Under the pieces are notes generated by a model, which worked only from the letters and a program-made list of their open reading frames with translations, was not told the origin of the DNA and ran no database searches. From positions 1 to 52,878 of the forward strand of contig NZ_ATZA01000042.1 in the NCBI RefSeq assembly GCF_000427965.1: a stretch of DNA of 52,878 bases, in the 5' to 3' direction. Positions within the stretch are counted from its first letter, which is position 1. Each line of letters starts with the position of its first letter. The stretch is from Olivibacter sitiensis DSM 17696 (lineage in GTDB: Bacteria; Bacteroidota; Bacteroidia; Sphingobacteriales; Sphingobacteriaceae). Shown piece by piece: positions 34,553 through 42,394 of this stretch. The translations under genes were made by a program, and so were the position numbers.

Positions 34553-35797
34553 ATGCAAATAATGAAAAACGATTTTACCTACCAGATTCCGAAAGATGAT
34601 AATGAATATATCGATCATCTAACCCATGAATTTTTATGGCCTCTCAGGTTGTTTGGCTATGAAAAGTTGAAAGAATCCTTGTGGTCTTTAACGAAAGTCG
34701 TGACGGCGCAAGACCCTGAACACGATTACAAGACAAAGGATTTTACGAAAGTAATCGAAACGATGAAGGACTTAATCAATGGAGCTTGGGTATTTAAAGA
34801 CCGAATGAGGAGGGAACGATTTACACCACCCTTATTAAACATCGAATGGGTAGAAAACCCCTTTCGCCAGAAGGTAAAACACCAAGATCCGGATTATGAT
34901 AAGCGAAACAGGCCCGGGATTGCTTCGAAAGGCGATTTGAAACAGTTAAATAAGTATGAGTTAAGAAATTTTAATATTGCATTGGACGATTTTTTCTCTA
35001 AAATAAGCGTCGTCGAATGGTGTCTTCTATTGGATAAATGGCACGAGTATGCCAATAAATGGGATAGTATCGCGTCATCGGGTTGGGATGACCAGCCTTT
35101 GGATACCTATGAAAATTTTCTAAAGCTTATCGAAGTAGCGTACTATGTCCAAGAGGCTTACTATTGTGGTTTTACCAAAGACGGCATGCCCCACAATGAG
35201 CATTTATTTGAAGACGATTATACGATTATTCATTTAGATGCAGGAAATACCGGAAAATACAACCCGCTTGAACACATCAATTGGATTATGCATCGGTATA
35301 ACGCCACTTCGCTTAAACAGGAGATTGACGAGTGGTTTGATTGCGGTATTGAAAAGGATAGCCTATGGAACAAGGGAGAGCCAGGGAAATTGGTGCGTAT
35401 TTACGAGGATGTTGCTACGTTACTAGAGGGAGGATGGTTATTGACCCAAGGAGATGAGGTGCCTAGTTTTTGGCTCGATCCAGATACTTACGATCATTTT
35501 GAAGAACCGAAGCTAGAAGAAGGGAATGGTTTGAAAGAGCATCATTTGACTAACAAGCAATTTAGCAACCCTCATTGGGCCTTATCGAAGATTTATCGCA
35601 GAACTGGTGTCGGTCTTGCAAGACAAGAACTGCTTTACATGTTACATTGGGCGTTACAGAAAGAGTTTAAGGCGTATAATCAGTTTGATGAATTGCGACA
35701 AGAATTGTTCAAAATTATTGAGCTTATATATTTGATTAATATCGAGGTGTGCAGTAGACGGACAAAGCGAATAAAAGAGCAAACAGAACCTAATTAA
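34553..35797 (+). CDS. Four-repeat helical protein A (unknown family)
   Basis: This 414-residue protein has four repeats of about 100 residues, each a helix pair that ends in a motif like FxxLIEVAYxVxxxYY and a short proline-containing loop. Repeat 2 (FFSKISVVEWCLLLDKWHEY) and the last helix (LFKIIELIYLINIEV) align with the protein at 49901. There is no signal peptide or catalytic motif, and it is rich in Trp, Tyr and acidic residues. It is probably a cytoplasmic helical scaffold or binding protein. I start at 34553 because the upstream frame (from 34484) overlaps the remnant of the paralogue. Same strand as the HEPN gene and the wrecked copy; likely one cassette. I know no name for the family. 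Confidence 0.6.
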   Translation: MQIMKNDFTYQIPKDDNEYIDHLTHEFLWPLRLFGYEKLKESLWSLTKVVTAQDPEHDYKTKDFTKVIETMKDLINGAWVFKDRMRRERFTPPLLNIEWVENPFRQKVKHQDPDYDKRNRPGIASKGDLKQLNKYELRNFNIALDDFFSKISVVEWCLLLDKWHEYANKWDSIASSGWDDQPLDTYENFLKLIEVAYYVQEAYYCGFTKDGMPHNEHLFEDDYTIIHLDAGNTGKYNPLEHINWIMHRYNATSLKQEIDEWFDCGIEKDSLWNKGEPGKLVRIYEDVATLLEGGWLLTQGDEVPSFWLDPDTYDHFEEPKLEEGNGLKEHHLTNKQFSNPHWALSKIYRRTGVGLARQELLYMLHWALQKEFKAYNQFDELRQELFKIIELIYLINIEVCSRRTKRIKEQTEPN

Positions 35798-35955
35798 AAG
35801 TCGATTATGCCTTTTGCCAATCATACTCCATGGTTATGTAAACAAACTACACGGGAAGCTCCAAAAAGTCATCGAGGCATCGCACCTCATCCATATCCAA
35901 ACCCATTAAAATACATCGTGAAGGGAACAGGTATTTCTATGTGTATAAAATTTAG

Positions 35956-35963
35956 TATCTTTA
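35956..35963 (+). promoter_or_regulatory. Probable -7 box of the vapBC operon
   Basis: TATCTTTA differs from TAnnTTTG in the last base and lies 20 bp before the antitoxin ATG, so the leader is very short. GTGTA and TACAC flank it (35941-35966), a candidate antitoxin operator. Confidence 0.4.
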
Positions 35964-35982
35964 CACCTATAATAAAAGATAA

Positions 35983-36177
35983 ATGATGCGTACCAATATT
36001 GAATTAGATGACCAATTGGTCAAGCAAGCACTCCAAATCAGTAACCTGAAAACGAAAAAAGACGTGGTGCACGAGGCATTGAAGCAATATGTTGCGTCGT
36101 TGAAGCGAAAGAAGCTACTAGCCCTTCGTGACAAAGGGACTTGGGAAGGCGACTTAGAGCAGATGCGCAGTCTATGA
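35983..36177 (+). CDS. vapB: VapB-type antitoxin
   Basis: A 64-residue protein with a ribbon-helix-helix-like N-terminus (MMRTNIELDDQLVKQALQIS, then KTKKDVVHEALKQYVASLKR), typical of the VapB/DUF2191 group. The C-terminal tail (KGTWEGDLEQMRSL) would wrap the toxin. VapB neutralises VapC and represses its own operon. Its stop overlaps the toxin's start by four bases (ATGA at 36174-36177), ensuring coupled translation. Confidence 0.85.
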   Translation: MMRTNIELDDQLVKQALQISNLKTKKDVVHEALKQYVASLKRKKLLALRDKGTWEGDLEQMRSL

Positions 36178-36587
36178 GAGAACCCTTGATTTTCGATACG
36201 TCGGTATGGATTGACTTCCTGAATGAGCAAACCACACCAGCTGCCCAGCTTTTGGAAGCGTATATTCTCGAGGATGAGGAGGTGCTCATCACACCAACTA
36301 TCCTACAGGAAATTCTGCAAGGTATACGTGAGGATAGCAAATATGGTAAGATCAAAGAAACGCTTTCCTATTTCCGACTATTAGAAATACCTGCTTATCA
36401 AGCGGCTATTGGAGCCGCAGATTTATACCGTTTATTACGCAAACGTGGCATCACCATCCGTAAAAGTAATGATTGCTTAATTGCTTATTTCTCCATTTGG
36501 TTTGCTGTTCCCCTTGTACATACCGACCGGGATTTTGACCAAATGGTGGGATGCAGTGAATTGGTTGTGTGGCAAAGCAATCATTAA
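36174..36587 (+). CDS. vapC: VapC-type PIN-domain toxin
   Basis: A 137-residue PIN-domain ribonuclease; relatives cleave initiator tRNA or rRNA. Acidic active-site residues are visible: FDTSVWIDFL (D9), the Glu in TPTILQEILQG, and near the end SNDCLIAYF and TDRDFDQM. All four positions seem intact. I start at the ATG at 36174, which overlaps vapB; an in-frame upstream ATG (36141) lies inside vapB. The pair looks complete and functional, unlike the two broken toxin-antitoxin pairs elsewhere in the window. Confidence 0.88.
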   Translation: MREPLIFDTSVWIDFLNEQTTPAAQLLEAYILEDEEVLITPTILQEILQGIREDSKYGKIKETLSYFRLLEIPAYQAAIGAADLYRLLRKRGITIRKSNDCLIAYFSIWFAVPLVHTDRDFDQMVGCSELVVWQSNH

Positions 36588-36696
36588 ACCCTGTTATCCT
36601 CTTTTCTATAACACTTTCCGACCGCATCTGCAGAAAATCGAGGTCATTGGTTAAGCCGCAGAGCATGCTCGGATAAATTGCAGGATCATCTCAAAA

Positions 36697-36796
36697 GGTT
36701 ATAACCATAAAAAGCAGTCTATTTTATTAAGTTTTTATGGTTATAACCATAAAAACTTATTTATAATACGTGCTTTTATGGGGTGTAACCATAGAA
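36697..36796. promoter_or_regulatory. Orphan palindrome array without an ATPase gene
   Basis: Three copies of a palindrome centred on GGTTATAACC occur with a period of about 41-42 bp: a half copy around 36697-36712, a perfect 30-bp palindrome at 36729-36758 (core TTATGGTTATAACCATAA) and a decayed copy at 36774-36796. The layout resembles the operators before the three AAA ATPases. On the minus side the first copy runs into CCTTTTG and an ATG (36689) whose frame ends after 12 codons, as if a gene had been deleted there. Confidence 0.6.
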
Positions 36797-36952
36797 GGCG
36801 TGAAGCATATGCATGTAGGTGATTTCCTGCTGTCGGGCACATTTTAAGGTAGAGACACAAATGTTGCTTCATTGAGGTTGTCACAGGTCCGTGTCTGATG
36901 CCTTATAAAAACTGAAAATCACCTTGTTATTTTAAAAGACGTATATAATAAT

Positions 36953-36960
36953 TATATTTG
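36953..36960 (+). promoter_or_regulatory. -7 box before the broken antitoxin
   Basis: TATATTTG fits TAnnTTTG and lies 23 bp before the ATG at 36983. ACGTATA occurs on both sides (36940 and 36962 regions), a possible antitoxin operator. Confidence 0.5.
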
Positions 36961-36982
36961 TACGTATAATTTTGTTGAAATT

Positions 36983-37223
36983 ATGGATTCGAAACTCACA
37001 CTGAAACTAAATGAAAGCGTAATTGAAAGGGCCAAAAAATACGCTTCAAACAAAAAAATGAGCTTATCATTCCGACTTCAAGGATTTTGAGGATGCCATG
37101 CAGTATTTTAGTGCAGTGGCATCAAGCTGCGAATTAATCATTACGCGCAACGAAAGGGATTTTAAGAACGCGTTGATCCCAATAATGAGCGCCGAAAGCT
37201 ACTTGCAAACACTCAAAAACTAA
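36983..37223 (+). pseudogene. Deletion-fused antitoxin/PIN-toxin remnant
   Basis: The first 29 codons (MDSKLTLKLNESVIERAKKY, then ASNKKMSLS) match DUF6364-type antitoxins. Directly after MSLS the sequence jumps to the end of a PIN toxin, out of frame: HSDFKDFEDAMQYFSAVASS, ELIITRNERDFKNALIPIMS, then AESYLQTLKN and a stop at 37221. The end of the antitoxin and about two thirds of the toxin are deleted. In the original frame translation stops after 35 residues. The operon promoter is still present. Confidence 0.75.
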
Positions 37224-37273
37224 TTCCGGCTAAAACCTATCTTGTTAGTCCTATTATACGATCGTCTTTAGCC

Positions 37274-39715
37274 TTACTCGTCGCGTAGCGACTTCACCGG
37301 ATTGGCCATGGCTGCCTTGATGGCTTGCCAGCTTATCGTAAACAGCGCAATGGCCACTGCTGCTAATCCCGCTAGAGCAAACATCCACCACTGGATATCG
37401 ATGTGGTAAACGAAGTCCTCCAGCCACTTGTTCATGGCCCACCAGGCAATGGGGGAGGCGATGACAATGGCGATTAACACCAACTTTACGAAATCTCTGG
37501 AAAGCAGTACCACGATGCCCTGTACCGTAGCCCCCAGCACCTTACGGATGCCGATTTCTTTCGACCGTTGGAACGCCATGAGCGTGGCCAATCCGAATAG
37601 TCCCAGACAGCTGATAAAGATGGTAATACCTGTTGCCGCCTTTACCAGCGTTTGGGTATTGCGATCACTCTCATAAAATTCCTCGATGAATTTGTCGTAA
37701 AAGCGGTATTCGAACGGTACTCCCGGATAAATCTTGTTCCATTCTTTTTCGATGGCCTGTATTGTTCCCTGCCACTGTGCAGTTTCCTTGGGCAATTTGA
37801 TGTTGAAGGTATGCAATCTACTTTTCTGGGACACGATGGCCGTAGGCTGGATTTCTGACCGAAGCCCCATTTGATGGAAATCGCCCACCACGCCAACAAT
37901 GGGGTAGGTTTTGCCGCTGGATGGAATCACGAGCATCTCGCCGACAGCTTCCTCTGGCGCGGAAAATCCAAAGGCTTTCGAGGCTTTTTCATTGATGACC
38001 AGCTCATTGATGGTGTCCGAAGGACGGATGTTGCGCCCCGCGAGGAACTTGAGCCCGTAAACGCCCGCATAAGCTGTGTCGGCCATCTTCATGTGCAGGG
38101 CTTTCTGGATTTCTACCGTATCCCTGAAATAGCTGTGCATGTTGCTCATCATCCGGTTGTCCATTGGGCGGTCTCCCAGGGCCACGCCCGAAAGGGCAGG
38201 AAGTCGCCTGAGTTCATTGGCCAGTACAGATTCTTTATCTTTGTTTTCCGTGCGGTTATAGACCTTATATGGTACATCGATGGTGATAAGGGCATCTTTG
38301 TTGAAACCCAAATCTTTTTTCAGTGTATAGTGAAGCTGTTGCCCCATGATAACGGCCGAAACGATAAATACCTGTGCCACCAGAAACTGGAAGACAATCA
38401 GCGCTTTTCTGAGCGACAACCTATTACGGCCCACCACGTTCTCCATTTGGCCTTTCAGCACGTTGACCGTGCTGACCTTGGTCGACAGGAATGCGGGGTA
38501 CAGGCCGGAGAGTAGCGCGATGCCCGTAATCAATAGCACCGTGAAGAGTAGCATGCCCCCATAATTTACATAGTCGAACATACCTTCGGGGAGGAATACG
38601 GAAAACACCTTGCTGGCAAAGAAGGTAAGCAGAAAAGAAAGACCGAGTGCGAGGAGTGTCACGACAAATGTTTCGCCAATAAATTGCCCTATAAGGCTTG
38701 CAGTCGTGCTGCCGAGGGTCTTGCGGATGCCGATTTCCCGTGCCCGCTGGGGCAGGAGGGCCGTGGTGAGGTTGATGTAGTTGATGCAGGCCAATGCCAA
38801 TAGGAAAGCGCCTACCGCCATTAGGCCATAGAGTACGTTCTTATTGGCCGTGCGCGTCTGCGCACCAAATTGCGTAGAGAAGTGTCTTTCCGTCATGGGC
38901 AGCAGTTCATACCAGCTTTCGTAGTGGTATTTCGCAAATTGTTCCGCATTGAATTTTCTGCCTACCACATTCACTTGGTCTACGATATGCTGTGGGTTGG
39001 TGTTTGCTTGGGCTTTAACGAATACCAAATCGTTGGAGCTCATACCTCCCCAAAAATCGTCGTTCAGATCGGCTTCAGCTATCCGTATAAATTCCGTATT
39101 GTCTCGGTTGAAGCTGTTTGGATAGTCAAGCGCTGCCACCACTCCGGAAACCTGCTTGTGCAGCGTATCGTCATAAATGAGTGTTTTCCCCAGTATTTGG
39201 TCTGGACTAAGGTCGGGGAAATATTCCCGAGCCCTTTTATCGGTAAGCACCACGCGATCCGGCCCATCCAGTGCGGTTTTCCTGTCGCCGGCTAGCCATT
39301 GGTACTCCATCATATCAAAATAGTCTGGTAGGGTGGCCACCTGTACGGTCTGGCGGTCAAAAAGGGTAGGGGATTGCTGCTTGCCAGTCGGTATCGATAC
39401 CGAATTGTAATACTGATAAAACATGGGTACCACCAGCTCGGCGCCCGACACGTCGCCGAGCAGTACGTTGACTACGGGCTTCTCGACACCGGCAAATCCA
39501 CCTTCTTCTCCGTCTTGATTCTTACTTTTGTTCACCAGTTGGTAAATGCGTTCCACATCGGGCAATTTCTTATCGAAACTGTATTCGTAATCTACCATGC
39601 GGTAGATGATCCAGCAAGCGCTGATGCCTATGGCCAGTCCCAACACGTTCAGGGCGGAGAACATCCTATTGCGCCAAAGATGGCGGAAGGTGGTTTTGAA
39701 ATAGTTTTTTATCAT
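37274..39715 (-). CDS. FtsX/MacB-type ABC permease 5
   Basis: An 813-residue permease of the group of 1 and 8, starting MIKNYFKTTFRHLWRNRMFS with helix ALNVLGLAIGISACWIIYRM. Coupling segments are QRAREIGIRKTLGSTTASLI and FQRSKEIGIRKVLGATVQGI. The first extracytoplasmic region contains DGPDRVVLTDKRAREYFPDL. The 3' end of the gene shares an exact 21-bp stretch (codons of SLRDE) with permease 6. It is the last gene of the right half-array; the island begins just past its stop. The 80-bp gap to permease 6 carries a CCCGAAAACGGG hairpin and CGTATTGCG words. Confidence 0.88.
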   Translation of the reverse strand: MIKNYFKTTFRHLWRNRMFSALNVLGLAIGISACWIIYRMVDYEYSFDKKLPDVERIYQLVNKSKNQDGEEGGFAGVEKPVVNVLLGDVSGAELVVPMFYQYYNSVSIPTGKQQSPTLFDRQTVQVATLPDYFDMMEYQWLAGDRKTALDGPDRVVLTDKRAREYFPDLSPDQILGKTLIYDDTLHKQVSGVVAALDYPNSFNRDNTEFIRIAEADLNDDFWGGMSSNDLVFVKAQANTNPQHIVDQVNVVGRKFNAEQFAKYHYESWYELLPMTERHFSTQFGAQTRTANKNVLYGLMAVGAFLLALACINYINLTTALLPQRAREIGIRKTLGSTTASLIGQFIGETFVVTLLALGLSFLLTFFASKVFSVFLPEGMFDYVNYGGMLLFTVLLITGIALLSGLYPAFLSTKVSTVNVLKGQMENVVGRNRLSLRKALIVFQFLVAQVFIVSAVIMGQQLHYTLKKDLGFNKDALITIDVPYKVYNRTENKDKESVLANELRRLPALSGVALGDRPMDNRMMSNMHSYFRDTVEIQKALHMKMADTAYAGVYGLKFLAGRNIRPSDTINELVINEKASKAFGFSAPEEAVGEMLVIPSSGKTYPIVGVVGDFHQMGLRSEIQPTAIVSQKSRLHTFNIKLPKETAQWQGTIQAIEKEWNKIYPGVPFEYRFYDKFIEEFYESDRNTQTLVKAATGITIFISCLGLFGLATLMAFQRSKEIGIRKVLGATVQGIVVLLSRDFVKLVLIAIVIASPIAWWAMNKWLEDFVYHIDIQWWMFALAGLAAVAIALFTISWQAIKAAMANPVKSLRDE

Positions 39716-39795
39716 ATTCTATAGTATTGAGATCCCGAAAACGGGACAAGTCATGCGTATTGCGTTATGGGTTAGGGCGTATTGCAACACGCCCC

Positions 39796-42234
39796 TTACT
39801 CGTCGCGTAGCGACTCCACCGGATTGGCCATGGCAGCCTTGATGGCCTGTGTTGCCACTGTGAAGACAGCCACCACAACGGCCACCAGTCCCGCCAAGGC
39901 AAACATCCACCACTGTATCTCTATTTTGTAGGCAAAGTCCTCCAGCCATTTGTTCATGGCCCACCAGGCAACGGGGGAAGCGATGACAATGGCCAAAAGA
40001 ACCAGTTTGACAAAGTCCTTTGATAGAAGACGCACAATGCTGCTTACTGTTGCACCAAGCACCTTTCGTATGCCAATTTCTTTGGTACGTTGCTCGGCTG
40101 TATAGACCACCAGACCAAATATGCCCAATGAGGCAAGTAAAAGCGTCAAGGCGCTGAAGAAGCCAAAGAGCTGTTGTTGCTTGGCTTCGGCGTCATACTG
40201 TTTTTGGAGCATATCATCCACCCATTCCAGTTTCAAGGGCATATTGGGGTGAAATTGCTGCCACAGCTTGTTGATGGCTGGCAATACCTTAGCTTCCGTA
40301 CCCGCTTTGACCAATATGAGCACACTGGTATAACTGGGATTATTGTCGACGAATATGATGGTTGGCTTTATAGGCTCTCGCAAGGAAATATTATGGAAAT
40401 CTTTCACGATGCCGATGGGTGTAATGCCGAATTCATTCCAAGGCTGGTCCGTATGGTCTATGTGAAACAAAGATGCCGTACTTGCCGTCATCAAGGCCTT
40501 GGTCGTAAGGGCGTTTTGAGCCATTTGTTGCTTATCGGATGATGCGATGTTTTGGGGTAAGGTATCTCGTGCTTCCCGCTGGTCGAAGAGCCTACCCTTA
40601 TTGGCATGAAGGCCCAATACATCGGGGAGGTCAGCGTCTCCAAAGATGTAATTGACCAAAACCTTGGAGTCTGGATTATCGGGATGAGCTACGTACCTGC
40701 CCATACTTGCTTCTCCTATGGTAGGCGTCCAACCAGATAGGCTTACTTTTTCTATTCCTGGTATTTGCTGTAACTCCTGTTTGAGGCTTTGCGCACTGGT
40801 TCCAGAAGCGAATTGTGAAATGGCCAACAGCCCTTTGCTGCTAAAGCCCAAATCCTTGTTGACCATGAAGTGTACCTGACTTCTGACGACCACCATGCCA
40901 ATCAGCACGAGGATGGCTATGCCAAATTGGAATACGATCAGCGTTTTTCGCATCCACAAGCCTCCTGTGGGCGTGTTGCCTACCTGATTGCGTAGGGCAC
41001 CGGCCGTGTCAAAGCGCGAGGTGACCCAGGCCGGATAGCTTCCCGTGATGATGCCGATGACAAGTATGGTCAAGAACAAGGATAGAAACGTTGCCCACTT
41101 GGAAAAATAGGTAACTGTAAGTGAATGACCGATGAAGCGTTCCAATGGACCTATGGAGAGTAGATACCATATACTTGCCATTACAGTGGATATTGCGAAG
41201 AACAAAAGACACTCGGTAATGAACTGCAAGATCAATTGCCTCCGCTGCGCTCCCAACACTTTTCGTACGCCGGTTTCTTTCAGTCTTTTCAGTGCTCTTG
41301 CGGTACTTAGATTGACGAAATTGATACAGGCAATGAACAAAAGCAGGGTGGTGACAATGGAAAATATATAGATATTGGTTGTACTTCCCTTGACGGGCTG
41401 AGATGTAAAATCCGAATGCAGATAGATATCGTCAATGCGTTGGAACTCGAAAGTAGGAATATAAGCTTTACCTCCTTCTTTGACGTCGGTAAGGAAATTG
41501 CGGTACCATTGGTTGGCCTTTTTGGAAAAGGCGGCCATGTCCGTATTGGACTTCATCAGGAGCATCTGCTCCACAAAATACCCACCGCCCTCGGTACTCA
41601 ACGGCATGTCGTAGGGTTTGGCAATTTCCATTGCTTCCGAACGGAGATACGTGTTGCTGGGCAGGTCGGCCATGATTCCCGTTATGAGATAGGGCCTCGG
41701 TTCGTCATTGTAAGACGAGACGCTATAGATGATTTTGCCCACAGGATCCTCTTTCGGGAAATATTTCTCCTTAAGGCTTTTGGAAATGACGAGGTTGCCC
41801 TGTCCGGCCACGAAGTTCTGAGGATTTCCCTCGAGGATGCGTATGTCGAGCATTTTCCAGACATTGGTATCCGTTCGTATCATATGGACATCAAAAACGT
41901 TTTCGGCCGTCTTCTCCTTGCTTAGTTGGATGTTTCTTGTTTCAATAGCGGCAGCTTCCTCTACTTCAGGAAAATTCTTTTTGAGCTCGGTGTTTAGGTT
42001 GGCAAATGCTTGGGCTTCTTTTCCTTCCAGTCCAGCAGTGGACGACACGCTAAGGATGCGATAGAGGTCGTCTTTGCGCGACCAAAACTTGTCATAGGAC
42101 AGATCGTCCAAAACGACAGTTCCAACCAACATACAAGCACATAGGCCTATGGTGAGCCCCACGATGTTTATGGTCGAATAGACCTTGTTCTTGGCCATCG
42201 TGCGCCAGGCGGTTTTGAGGTAGTTTTTTATCAT
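39796..42234 (-). CDS. FtsX/MacB-type ABC permease 6
   Basis: An 812-residue permease starting MIKNYLKTAWRTMAKNKVYS with helix INIVGLTIGLCACMLVGTVV. I start at 42234; the frame is open to 42330 only through spacer repeats. Coupling segments are LKRLKETGVRKVLGAQRRQL and EQRTKEIGIRKVLGATVSSI. Its first extracytoplasmic region is somewhat shorter in known motifs and lacks the VVLT.. form, having GQGNLVISKSLKEKYFPKED. The second extracytoplasmic region holds an insert rich in Ala/Thr/Ser (QMAQNALTTKALMTASTASL). Between it and permease 7 stands the repeat protein at 42395. Confidence 0.87.
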   Translation of the reverse strand: MIKNYLKTAWRTMAKNKVYSTINIVGLTIGLCACMLVGTVVLDDLSYDKFWSRKDDLYRILSVSSTAGLEGKEAQAFANLNTELKKNFPEVEEAAAIETRNIQLSKEKTAENVFDVHMIRTDTNVWKMLDIRILEGNPQNFVAGQGNLVISKSLKEKYFPKEDPVGKIIYSVSSYNDEPRPYLITGIMADLPSNTYLRSEAMEIAKPYDMPLSTEGGGYFVEQMLLMKSNTDMAAFSKKANQWYRNFLTDVKEGGKAYIPTFEFQRIDDIYLHSDFTSQPVKGSTTNIYIFSIVTTLLLFIACINFVNLSTARALKRLKETGVRKVLGAQRRQLILQFITECLLFFAISTVMASIWYLLSIGPLERFIGHSLTVTYFSKWATFLSLFLTILVIGIITGSYPAWVTSRFDTAGALRNQVGNTPTGGLWMRKTLIVFQFGIAILVLIGMVVVRSQVHFMVNKDLGFSSKGLLAISQFASGTSAQSLKQELQQIPGIEKVSLSGWTPTIGEASMGRYVAHPDNPDSKVLVNYIFGDADLPDVLGLHANKGRLFDQREARDTLPQNIASSDKQQMAQNALTTKALMTASTASLFHIDHTDQPWNEFGITPIGIVKDFHNISLREPIKPTIIFVDNNPSYTSVLILVKAGTEAKVLPAINKLWQQFHPNMPLKLEWVDDMLQKQYDAEAKQQQLFGFFSALTLLLASLGIFGLVVYTAEQRTKEIGIRKVLGATVSSIVRLLSKDFVKLVLLAIVIASPVAWWAMNKWLEDFAYKIEIQWWMFALAGLVAVVVAVFTVATQAIKAAMANPVESLRDE

Positions 42235-42394
42235 ATTCTTAGTATTGAGATTCCGAAAACGGGACAAGTCATGCGTATTGCGTATTGAGAAAAGCGTATT
42301 ACGTACGGCGTGAAACGAAGTCCCGAGCATCGGGATTGAGGCATTATATGTCTATCGCAATTCGCATATCGCATGTCGCAATACGAATTAAGAA
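42235..42394. repeat. Modular spacer upstream of permease 6
   Basis: Contains the 58-bp module 42283-42340 shared with 22470-22527, a TTCCGAAAACGGGAC hairpin near 42251-42265 also seen at 39727-39745, and CGTATTGCG/CGCAATACG words. Confidence 0.8.

Noticed and set aside
35806-35982. Short plus-strand frame between four-repeat protein A and vapB
   Set aside because: It runs through the vapBC promoter to the antitoxin start and has no recognisable domain.
36451-36666. Minus-strand frame (71 codons) over the end of vapC
   Set aside because: Antisense to an intact toxin gene. Part of it (NDLDFLQMRSES) might be an old gene fragment, but I cannot support it.
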